From: an uncultured Chloroflexota bacterium
GTDB taxonomy: Bacteria > Chloroflexota > UBA4733
DNA length: 64,000 nucleotides
Direction: 5' to 3'
NCBI GenBank assembly: GCA_937967325.1
Contig: CALBSQ010000056.1
Location: forward strand, 1 to 64,000
Each line of letters begins with the position of its first letter. Position 1 is the stretch's first letter. Shown here piece after piece: positions 24,574 through 32,231 of this stretch. The notes beneath the pieces are model-generated. The model made no database searches. It saw only the letters and a program-made list of their open reading frames with translations, and was not told where the DNA came from. Both the position numbers and the translations under genes were made by a program.

Positions 24574-25677
24574 ATGGACAGCGCACTGGTGGCGATATTC
24601 TCGTTGACCCTGTTGCTGGCTGCCGTCAACGGCGGCAACGACGTCTCCAAGGGAGTGGCCACGCTGGTCGGCGCCGGTGTCGCGCGTTATCGCACCGCCA
24701 TATTGTGGGGGACAGGCACGACCCTTGCCGGCGCCCTGCTCTCCTTCATCTTCGCGGCTCGCATGACGGCGCTGTTCTCTCAGGGCATTGTCACGACGAC
24801 TCCGACGCCAGGCTTTGCTATCGCCGTCCTGGCGGGTGCGATCGCCTGGGTTGGATTTGCTACCCTCACCCGCCTGCCGGTCTCCACGACTCACGCCCTG
24901 GTTGGCGCCCTGATAGGGGCGGGCATCCAACTCGGATCGCACGTGGTGAGCTGGTCGGTGCTCTTGACCAAGGTCGCCGCGCCCCTGCTATTGAGCGTCG
25001 CCGTCGCCTACGGCATTTCGGTGGCCCTGAGCTTCGTCCGGCTGCCCGAGCCTCGCTGCATCTGTCTGGGCGTGACGCCGGCTGCACCGTATCTGCTGGC
25101 AAATCGGTCTGGTAGCCTTGCCGCCTTCCGCAACGACCGGGCGTTGCCAGTGCTCCAGGTCACGACCGGTACGATCGCCGAGTGCCGCGTGCATGGCACG
25201 GCTGTGCATCGCCTTGGCTTCAACCTCGCGACGGCGCATTGGCTGACCAGCGGCGCTGCCGGTTTTGCGCGCGGTCTCAACGATACTCCTAAGATCGTCG
25301 CGGTCGGCGCGTTCGCCCTGGCGCCGGTCGGCATCGCCCCGCGGACGCCGTTGATGGCCACCGCCGTAGCGATGGCGACCGGCGCGCTGCTCGCCGGGCA
25401 GCGCGTTGCCCGGGTGCTGGGAGAGAAGGTGGTCACGATGAGTCACGAGGAGGGGTTCAAGGCCAACTTGACCACGGCGGTGCTGGTTGGCGCGGGAGCC
25501 AACCTTGGCCTCCCGATGTCCACCACCCACGTCTCCGCCGGGGCCATCGCCGGCGCTGCCGGCCTCAACCGCTCGCGTCTCAACGGCCACACCCTCCGCG
25601 ATTTCGCCATAGCCTGGACCCTCACGCCCCTGACAGCTGGGCTCATCGCGGCAGGCGTTTTCCTGCTGCTACGCTAA
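24574..25677 (+). CDS. PiT-family inorganic phosphate transporter
   Basis: The 367-residue membrane protein has the two inverted signature halves of the PiT family: NGGNDVSKGVATLVG near residue 19 with LPVSTTHALVGA, and in the second half GLNDTPKIVAVG with LPMSTTHVSAGAIAG. Such carriers import phosphate, often as a metal-phosphate complex, with protons or sodium, and can also carry arsenate. ATG 24574 has GAGAGGG six bases upstream. In this cluster it may supply phosphate for lipid synthesis or belong to a metalloid-related set with the preceding Cys-rich methyltransferase; both are inference. Confidence 0.88.
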   Translation: MDSALVAIFSLTLLLAAVNGGNDVSKGVATLVGAGVARYRTAILWGTGTTLAGALLSFIFAARMTALFSQGIVTTTPTPGFAIAVLAGAIAWVGFATLTRLPVSTTHALVGALIGAGIQLGSHVVSWSVLLTKVAAPLLLSVAVAYGISVALSFVRLPEPRCICLGVTPAAPYLLANRSGSLAAFRNDRALPVLQVTTGTIAECRVHGTAVHRLGFNLATAHWLTSGAAGFARGLNDTPKIVAVGAFALAPVGIAPRTPLMATAVAMATGALLAGQRVARVLGEKVVTMSHEEGFKANLTTAVLVGAGANLGLPMSTTHVSAGAIAGAAGLNRSRLNGHTLRDFAIAWTLTPLTAGLIAAGVFLLLR

Positions 25678-25729
25678 CATCGCCGGACGCCAAAAACGCT
25701 GGCCGGTGGAAGTGCGCTGATCTGAAGAT

Positions 25730-25759
25730 GGTGGCGGGGATGCCGGGGCCGCGATTGCG
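25730..25759. repeat. 30-bp dispersed repeat (second copy at 8751-8780)
   Basis: GGTGGCGGGGATGCCGGGGC and the ten bases after it match the reverse complement of 8751-8780 with one mismatch. One copy lies between convergent regulator genes and this one lies in the 176-base gap before the hydrolase, so it is a dispersed intergenic element and not coding. It makes the open frame before the hydrolase start look longer than it is. Confidence 0.6.
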
Positions 25760-25853
25760 GGCCCAGGGGGCACCCCCGACTAACCGACCGGGCGACCGCG
25801 GTCGCGCGGCGACTGAGGCGCTCTTCCCGTTCGCCCCGTCAAGGAGCGGATCG

Positions 25854-26684
25854 GTGTGGGGCAAGGGAAAGACCTGCGAGGCGCCCGGTGGGTTCATGTA
25901 CTATCGTCGGTCCGGTGCCGGACCTGGGTTGGTCTTGCTGCACGGCCTCGGTGGGGGCAGCGGCTACTGGGAAGTGCTGGTTCGCGCTCTGCTCGGCATA
26001 CGCACGTGCTTGGCCCCTGACCTGCTCGGGTTCGGTCAGTCGGCCCGGCCCGACCTGGCCTACACGTCGGAGGCGCACGTGGCCGCCTTGCGGGCGGTTA
26101 TCGCCGATGCGGCGCTCGCGCCACCGTTCGATCTGATCGGGCATTCGGCAGGTGGGGTGCTAGCGATTGATCTCGCGCGTGCCTTGCCCGGTCAGGTGCG
26201 CTCGCTCGCGCTGATCTGCGCCCCCTACCCCAAAGCGGCAGCGACCACGCCGCGGCAGCTCTGGCCGCGCCGGGCGGCGCCGCCAGGTAGTCCGCTGGCC
26301 CGGCGTGCGCAACGCCGGATGGCGATAGCGAGCTGGCTCTGGCGACGGCTGGTTACCGTCTATCCCCCGCGCGGCTACCCGCGAGCGGCCGTGTGGAACT
26401 ACCTGAGCTACTGCTTGTGGGCGTACCTGGATACGGCCAGTCGAGTCCTCAACGGGCGTGACATGGCGCGCGACACTGCTGCGCTGCGAGAACTGCCGGT
26501 GTTGCTGCTCTACGGCACGCAGGACCGCCAGGTCCCACCGTCCGCTGCGCACCAGTACCAAGCGCTGTTTCCGAGGAGCATGGTGCGCTATCTGCCGGCC
26601 GGCCACCAGCTGTTGATCGAGCGCCACACTAGCGCTGCCGTCGTCGTCGCCATTCGGGAATGGCTAGACCGGCCCGGCGAGTGA
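25854..26684 (+). CDS. Alpha/beta hydrolase
   Basis: The 276-residue protein has the alpha/beta-hydrolase fold: oxyanion strand LVLLHGLGGGSGYW, APDLLGFGQSARPD, nucleophile elbow LIGHSAGG with Ser98, then acid YGTQDRQVP and base PAGHQLL. It has no signal peptide and may act on esters or acyl groups in the cytoplasm or at the membrane. The GTG at 25854 has AAGGAG seven bases upstream; the frame before it runs through a dispersed repeat. Next to it are a PiT gene and, eight bases on, a CDP-alcohol phosphatidyltransferase, so a lipid ester is a plausible substrate. Confidence 0.83.
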   Translation: MWGKGKTCEAPGGFMYYRRSGAGPGLVLLHGLGGGSGYWEVLVRALLGIRTCLAPDLLGFGQSARPDLAYTSEAHVAALRAVIADAALAPPFDLIGHSAGGVLAIDLARALPGQVRSLALICAPYPKAAATTPRQLWPRRAAPPGSPLARRAQRRMAIASWLWRRLVTVYPPRGYPRAAVWNYLSYCLWAYLDTASRVLNGRDMARDTAALRELPVLLLYGTQDRQVPPSAAHQYQALFPRSMVRYLPAGHQLLIERHTSAAVVVAIREWLDRPGE

Positions 26685-26692
26685 GGATAGTC

Positions 26693-27592
26693 GTGAGCGA
26701 GGGACAACCGGCGCCGCTTGGCGACCTCAGCTCGACGTTTGTTCAGGATCTGCTCAAGGAACTGCGAGACGGCCGGTACACACCGGCGGCGTGGCTTCGT
26801 TTCTTCAATCGGTCCTGGCAGCGATCGCTGGACGATGTGCGGAGCTCGCCGGCGCTGTCGGCCTCGCTGGTTCGCCAATCCGCCCTCCTCGAGGCGCTGG
26901 CGCTGGCGGCGCTCCTGTGGCAGAGGCGGCGCTCCGATGCCCGAGACACCCTGCGTCAGGCGCGCCTTGTTACTGCGTTAGTCGTTCTCCAACAGGGGTA
27001 CGTCGCCCTGCACCTCGGCATGGCCCGGACGGAGCACGCGGCGCCACACTTCGCGACGCTGGGAGCGGCAAACTTCCTCACCCTGCTGCGCGGCGTGTGC
27101 GCAACCCTGCTGATCACGTCCGGCAGCTCCGACCTACCGCTATTCGGATTATTGGTCGCGATTGGCGGTGGCTCCGATGCGCTGGACGGCGCCGTAGCCC
27201 GCCGTTTCAGAACCGAGAGCCGCCTGGGACAGATGCTCGACCCGGCGGCAGACGCCTGCTTTTACAGCGCGGCGGCCCTGGCCGCCGTTCGGCGCGGAGC
27301 GCTGCCGTGCTGGCTCGGCTGGGTCGTGCTGGCCCGTTACCTCCTACCAACCGGGGCCGGTTTCTACCGCTACTTCCGTTGGGGACGGACACTGGAAGCG
27401 ACGCATACGGCCTGGGGCAAGGCTGCCGGTGCGCTGCTCACGCTGCTTATCGCGCTGGGTGGCGTCCGCCCCAGCGCTGCCCGGGCGCTCTGCGTCCCCA
27501 CGTCCATCATCCTTGCTGTGGCCGGAGCGCTGCAGTGCCGGCGCATCCTTCGTCCGGGGAGCGAGCCAGCCGCCACGCGCCCGGAGGAATAA
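26693..27592 (+). CDS. CDP-alcohol phosphatidyltransferase family protein
   Basis: The 299-residue protein carries the complete family motif D162-x2-D165-G166-x2-A169-R170-x8-G179-x3-D183-x3-D187 in a membrane domain of about six helices (residues 120-285). These aspartates bind two metals and the CDP-linked donor, and the enzyme moves a phosphatidyl or similar group to an alcohol. It has an unusual N-terminal extension of about 110 residues with one possible helix pair. The GTG at 26693 follows the hydrolase stop closely, with GAGGAT before it. As last gene of the radical SAM cluster it strongly hints at lipid head-group chemistry. Confidence 0.85.
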   Translation: MSEGQPAPLGDLSSTFVQDLLKELRDGRYTPAAWLRFFNRSWQRSLDDVRSSPALSASLVRQSALLEALALAALLWQRRRSDARDTLRQARLVTALVVLQQGYVALHLGMARTEHAAPHFATLGAANFLTLLRGVCATLLITSGSSDLPLFGLLVAIGGGSDALDGAVARRFRTESRLGQMLDPAADACFYSAAALAAVRRGALPCWLGWVVLARYLLPTGAGFYRYFRWGRTLEATHTAWGKAAGALLTLLIALGGVRPSAARALCVPTSIILAVAGALQCRRILRPGSEPAATRPEE

Positions 27593-27779
27593 AGCCAGCA
27601 TTCGGCCTCCAGTCCGGCGCCGAAGGCACGCCGAGCCTCGGGCGATGGTCAGATGCGCAGAACCCAGCGGCCAGCAGGTAGCGGCCCAAGGTGATGAAGG
27701 TGGCACGGCGCGGCTAGCCCTTCCCGCCAGGAGGGGCGCCACTGCAAATCGAGCCGGGCGGACGCGGGAGGTGCTGCGC

Positions 27780-28556
27780 TCAGCCCCCTCGTCTCTCCAG
27801 GAGCGCGCGCAGGCGGGCCACCTCTGCCTCGGCGTCGGCGGCGCGCCGAGCCTCCCGCTCAGCGCGCTCCTCGGCCGTCTGGCGGCCCTTCGCCGCCCGC
27901 TCGGCGCGGGCGGCTTCCCGCTCTGCCCGCTCGGCCTCCTCCTCGGGCGCGGGCAGCCGCCGATCTTCCCGGTCAAGGACGCGCAGCCAGGGTAGCTCCT
28001 CAATGTACAGCCCCAGCTCGCCCAGCGCCCGGCTCCGCAGCACGCCTCGATCTTCGGCGGCCCAGGGTATCCACCCCCCGTCCGCATCGCGCCGGTAGCC
28101 GAACAGTCGTGGGCCGCCGTCCATCCGGTAGGGCCAGTAGATGGCGTACTCCTCCACCCCCATCGCGGCGTAGTAGCCGACCTTCTGTGTCGGGCTGGTG
28201 TCTCGCTCGACGCTGTCCCTGGTCACCACTTCCAGCACGAAGCGCGGTGGCTTCCCCTCGCCCGGGATGTTCCAAGAAGTCCGCAGTTCCGCGTTTGCCT
28301 CCACCACGAACAGGTCGGGGCCCAGGGTGAGCGTGCCGCCGTCCGGCTTGGGCATGTTCACGCCGAGCTCGGTGCTCACGTGCCAGCCCAGGCCGCGGCG
28401 GCGGTTGTGCAGGCGCAAGATGCCCGCGATCAGGGCAATGACCAGGGCCTGGAACTCCGGCATCGTCATCCAGGGGGCCTCATTCGTGTCGTCCACCGCG
28501 TCCCGCAGGAGCGATGTGGGGAGGCCGTCGGCCTGGGCCAGATCGGGCGCCGCCAT
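27780..28556 (-). CDS. Uma2-family (DUF820) endonuclease with C-terminal coiled coil
   Basis: The 258-residue protein has a PD-(D/E)XK-like Uma2 core: TLGPDLFVVEA (active Asp), RFVLEVVTRDS (ExV) and KVGYYAAMGVEEYAIYWPY, then LFGYRRDADGGW. The last 60 residues are Glu/Ala/Arg-rich and should form a coiled coil. Its close relative is at 52482-53336. Uma2 genes are greatly expanded in Cyanobacteria and Chloroflexota; the cellular role is unclear. ATG at 28556 has GGAGAGGAGG-like sequence upstream. The 187-base gap on its 3' side shows no gene. Confidence 0.82.
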   Translation of the reverse strand: MAAPDLAQADGLPTSLLRDAVDDTNEAPWMTMPEFQALVIALIAGILRLHNRRRGLGWHVSTELGVNMPKPDGGTLTLGPDLFVVEANAELRTSWNIPGEGKPPRFVLEVVTRDSVERDTSPTQKVGYYAAMGVEEYAIYWPYRMDGGPRLFGYRRDADGGWIPWAAEDRGVLRSRALGELGLYIEELPWLRVLDREDRRLPAPEEEAERAEREAARAERAAKGRQTAEERAEREARRAADAEAEVARLRALLERRGG

Positions 28557-28627
28557 CGGTCATTCACCTCCTCTCCCTCGCGCCCATGGTAGCACTCGAA
28601 CGGTGGCCGGTCACCGCGCCAGTGGGA

Positions 28628-31009
28628 TCAAGCATCCTCTGCCAGCGCGTAGTCGAGCGCCTGCTCCAGCGCCAGCGCCTCGCCTTCGGCCCACGCCGCC
28701 GCGGCCGCCTCTTCGATCAGGTCCCGCCGGGCGGTCTCCATCCAGCGCTCGAACCGGCCCAGCTCGCTCGGTTGGATCGGATGGCCGAGCGCCACCCAGG
28801 CCGAGGTGGCGCCCCCGAGGCGCAGGGCGCGTTCGGCCTGCCCCTCTGCTGCCGCCAGCTCCGCGAAGTCGGCCAGCACATACTGGAACCAGTGCCTGTG
28901 GTCTTCGCGTCGGTGGACGGCCAGACTCTCCAGGAAGCGTTCTCGCGCCACAGCAGGCGCTTGCTGATCCAGGGCCAGCGCCCCGAGGTGATGGAGGGCG
29001 CGCCCAATCCCTAACGAGATCTGATGCCGGCGCGCCCCTCGCAGCCCTTCCTCGTAGTATGCCTGGGCCTGCACAACGTCACCGCGGACGTGCGCCACCT
29101 CGCCGAGCCGGATCACCGTGCCCACGACGCCCAACTGCTCGCCGAGTTGGCGGCGCAGCGCGAGCGCCTGTTCCAGGAGCTCCTGCGCCCTGGCAAGGTC
29201 GCCTTGTTCGCGGGAGATGATCCCGAGCTGATCGAGGCAGGTGGCTACGCCTAACTGGTCCCCCACGAGCTGGCGCACGGCCACCCCCTCCTCGTGATAC
29301 CGGCGGGCTTCGTCGTAGGCCCCCATGACAAAGGCGAGATGGCCAGCCAGCCCGAGCAGGATGGCCCGCTCGCCCCTGGGCTGGGCCAGCCGCGGCAGGG
29401 CCAGGACGGCGCCACACCGGCGACGTCCCTCACCGCCGGCGCCTCGGCGCACCCACAGATTGCAGAGGCCTACGAGAACGGGGATGATCTGCTGGATGGC
29501 TTGCCGCCCCACCAACCAATCTAGGGCCAGGCGCAGATTGTCATACTCCGGCTCCAGCCAGAAGAGCCGGTTGGGCAAGAGGCTGAGCAGCCAGCTCGTC
29601 GCAGTGAATCCCGGGGGAAGCGACTCCCAAAGCGCCTCCTCCGCCAGCCGCGCATAATGGGCGGCATGACGGCTGTAGACCTCCTCGGCCTCGCTCCCGG
29701 CGGCGAGCCGTCCCCGACCATACTGGCGCACCGTCTCCAGCATGCGATAGCGCTCGGCGCCGTCCGGCAGCACGTCCATCGCTACCAGCGATTGCTCCAT
29801 CAGTCGCGCCAGCAGGTCCAGGACCTCCGGCGCGCCGGGGTGCCCGCCGCCACCCACCTCCTCCGCCGCCGCCAATGTCCACCCACCGGCGAAGACGGAG
29901 AGGCGGGTGAACAGGCGCTGCTCCGGCTCGATCAGCAGGTCGTAGCTCCAGTCCAGCGTGGCGCGCAGCGTCTGCTGGCGGGGCAACGCCGCGCGGCTCC
30001 CGCCCGTCAGCAACTTGAAGCGTTGGTCCAGCCGCTCCGCCAGGTGCTCCACCGAGAGGGCCGCCAACCGTGCCGCCGCCATCTCCAACGCCAGCGGGAT
30101 ACCATCCAGTCGCCGGCAGATATCGGCGACCGCGGAGGCGTTCTGCGCCGTCAGCGTGAAGCCGGCCTGGACCGCCCCGGCCCGGTCCAGGAAGAGCCGC
30201 ACCGCCTCGTAGCGGATTAGCTGGTCGCCCGGCGGCAGCGCGTCGGCCGGCGGCACGGCGAGTGAGGGCACGCGGCGACCGACCTCGCCGTCGATCCCGA
30301 GCGCCTCCCGGCTGGTGGCGAGCACCTGGACCAGCGGGCAGGCGCGCAGGAGGGTGTCCACCAGCCGGGCGCAGGCGTCGACGAGGTGCTCGCAGTTGTC
30401 CAACAACAGCAGCAGGCGTTTGGACCGCAGGGCAGCCGCCAGCGTGCTGACGAGCGACTGGCCCGGCACTTCGCGCACCCCGAACGCCGCAGCGACCGTT
30501 CCCGGCACGAGGGCCGGATCGGTCAGCGCCGCCAGCTCGACGAGCCAGACGCCGTCCACGTAGCGGTCGGCCACGGCGTTAGCGACCTGGAAGGCGAGCC
30601 GCGTCTTGCCGACGCCGCCCGGTCCGGTGAGGGTGACGAGACGGACCGGCTGCTGACAGAGCAAGGCTTTGAGCGCATCAACCTCCTGCTCCCGCCCGAC
30701 AAAGGAGGTGAGCGCCGCGGGCAAGGGCGGGCCGGGGCGGGCAGAATCCCCCACCGTTGGGGCGCGGGGACCGCGCCGCCGAGCGACGACCGCGTCGAGC
30801 TGCGCCCGCTGCGCCGAGGTGAGTCGCAAGGCCGTGGCGAGCAGGTCGAGGGTGTCGCGGTAGGGGGTAATCCGCTCGCCGCGCTCCAACGCCCGGATCG
30901 CCCGCGCGCTCAGACCTGCTGCCTCCGCCAGCGCCTCCTGAGAGAGGTTGGCTGCCAGACGGTAGCGTTTGAGTTGCGCGCCGAAGCTCGGCGCCGCGTC
31001 ATCGACCAT
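28628..31009 (-). CDS. XRE-HTH / NB-ARC ATPase / TPR transcriptional regulator
   Basis: The 793-residue protein starts with a helix-turn-helix of XRE type (residues 9-70; NLSQEALAEAAGLSARAIRA), then SFVGREQEVDAL, a P-loop TLTGPGGVGKTRL (Walker A, residues 129-137), Walker B LLLLLDNCEHL, LATSREALG and RLDGIPLALEMAAARL, which mark an NB-ARC/STAND ATPase, followed by TPR-like helices to the end. Such STAND regulators bind a ligand or protein by their TPR part and switch with ATP or ADP. ATG 31009 has GGGAG eight bases before it; a GTG six codons earlier is possible. It faces away from a 563-base gap with paired repeats, which may hold its own operators. Target genes cannot be named. Confidence 0.87.
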   Translation of the reverse strand: MVDDAAPSFGAQLKRYRLAANLSQEALAEAAGLSARAIRALERGERITPYRDTLDLLATALRLTSAQRAQLDAVVARRRGPRAPTVGDSARPGPPLPAALTSFVGREQEVDALKALLCQQPVRLVTLTGPGGVGKTRLAFQVANAVADRYVDGVWLVELAALTDPALVPGTVAAAFGVREVPGQSLVSTLAAALRSKRLLLLLDNCEHLVDACARLVDTLLRACPLVQVLATSREALGIDGEVGRRVPSLAVPPADALPPGDQLIRYEAVRLFLDRAGAVQAGFTLTAQNASAVADICRRLDGIPLALEMAAARLAALSVEHLAERLDQRFKLLTGGSRAALPRQQTLRATLDWSYDLLIEPEQRLFTRLSVFAGGWTLAAAEEVGGGGHPGAPEVLDLLARLMEQSLVAMDVLPDGAERYRMLETVRQYGRGRLAAGSEAEEVYSRHAAHYARLAEEALWESLPPGFTATSWLLSLLPNRLFWLEPEYDNLRLALDWLVGRQAIQQIIPVLVGLCNLWVRRGAGGEGRRRCGAVLALPRLAQPRGERAILLGLAGHLAFVMGAYDEARRYHEEGVAVRQLVGDQLGVATCLDQLGIISREQGDLARAQELLEQALALRRQLGEQLGVVGTVIRLGEVAHVRGDVVQAQAYYEEGLRGARRHQISLGIGRALHHLGALALDQQAPAVARERFLESLAVHRREDHRHWFQYVLADFAELAAAEGQAERALRLGGATSAWVALGHPIQPSELGRFERWMETARRDLIEEAAAAAWAEGEALALEQALDYALAEDA

Positions 31010-31129
31010 CGCCCGCGCTCCCGACACGCGCTCCCCCGCCGATCACCGGAGTACGAGGGGGAACGCTCGCCACATGCTAGCACCCATTCCGGCCGACCGC
31101 GGTACCGGGATTGGGACCGCGGTCCGCCG

Positions 31130-31222
31130 CCTCGGTTATTCCTGCTCAGACAGCAGTCGGGTGCTCTGGCGGTGGAGATGCCGGCGCCCCCGTCACCTCG
31201 GTTTTTCCTGCTTATACGGCAG
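31130..31222. promoter_or_regulatory. Pair of 27-bp direct repeats in a divergent gap
   Basis: CCTCGGTTATTCCTGCT and the following ten bases (31130-31156) occur again at 31196-31222 with five changes, 66 bases apart. A 12-base palindrome GGACCGCGGTCC lies at 31114-31125. The site stands in the 563-base gap (31010-31572) between the STAND regulator (minus) and a small membrane protein gene (plus). Repeated binding sites for that regulator are the simplest reading; I see no gene in the gap. Confidence 0.4.
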
Positions 31223-31572
31223 ACCCTCCCGTGGCCCTCCACTGCCGGGGCGGATGAAACCGGCTGCGCATTTTCAGACCGGTCCCCGGCACACGTGCGG
31301 CACATCCCCCTCATTACACCACAATTCCTGGCACAAGAGGCGCCCAACACTGAAAGAAAACGGCGCAGCACACGTTCATGTCGCTGGAAGGAGCTTCGCT
31401 ACGGCGCGTATCCGGCACACCTGTTCGCCGTTCGTGGTGTGCCGCCCGGCTGTGCCGGGTGTGCCTGGTGGATAGGCGGCTCGACGCCTCAGACTGCCAG
31501 GTGTCACCACAACCGGCTCGACGGTCAGCACGACCGGCGGACGCAGATGCGTCTGGAACGGAAGGGACGACG

Positions 31573-32073
31573 ATGATCGCGCAGGCGGGAGCACTGGGAC
31601 GGCGAGCAGGGCACGGGCGCCCGTGGCCTCGCCTGGCGGCCATTGCGGGGGCGGCGATCCTCCTGGTGCTGACCCTGGCGGGGCTGGTCGCGGACGACCT
31701 CCGGGCCCGCCGCGCCTTGCCCCACGGCAGCGCCGCCGCCGACGCCTACCTGGCGGCGATGGTGCAGAACGACCCGGCCGCGATGTGGGCCAGCTATTCC
31801 GCGTCGGCGCGCCAGGCGCGGGGCGGCGACCAGGCTTCCTTCGTTGCCTACATGCGCTTGGGGACGCACCCTCATTCCGGTCCCGCCAACCCCTACGCGC
31901 TCGTGGCAGCGGTGCCGCTGGAAGACGGGCTGACGCTGCTCTACTACCGGGTCGCGCTGGCGACCGAAACGGGGCCAAGCCACGTCCTGGTACCGGTCGT
32001 GATCGATGCCGCGGGAGCGGTAGAGGAAGCGGGAGACGATGGCCTCTTCTTCGTCCCACCCCCAGCCCCTTGA
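31573..32073 (+). CDS. Hypothetical membrane-anchored protein
   Basis: The 166-residue protein has a basic N-terminus, one hydrophobic helix (LAAIAGAAILLVLTLAGLVA, near residues 24-43) and a soluble part of about 115 residues outside. That part, with DAYLAAMVQNDPAAMWASYS and YALVAAVPLEDGLTLLYYRV, resembles the cone-shaped SnoaL/NTF2-like fold used for small-ligand binding or as an accessory domain, but I cannot assign a family. The ATG has GAAGGGA upstream. It precedes an orphan binding lipoprotein by 158 bases. Confidence 0.55.
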   Translation: MIAQAGALGRRAGHGRPWPRLAAIAGAAILLVLTLAGLVADDLRARRALPHGSAAADAYLAAMVQNDPAAMWASYSASARQARGGDQASFVAYMRLGTHPHSGPANPYALVAAVPLEDGLTLLYYRVALATETGPSHVLVPVVIDAAGAVEEAGDDGLFFVPPPAP

Positions 32074-32231
32074 TGCCGCCGCGCCTTGCCCGTTCGGTTT
32101 CCATCCCCGCGCCGAGGCGCGCTGGTGCGTTCGACTCCTTCCGTCAAGCTGCTAGACTGGTCATTACGCATCCCAGCACGCACAGCGAGACGGAGGAACA
32201 ACAGCCAGGTCAAAGGGAAGGAGAGGCAACC

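Noticed and set aside
31623..32231. Upstream extension of the third binding-protein gene
   Set aside because: It overlaps the small membrane protein gene in another frame and puts the signal peptide in the middle; ATG 32232 has a ribosome site.
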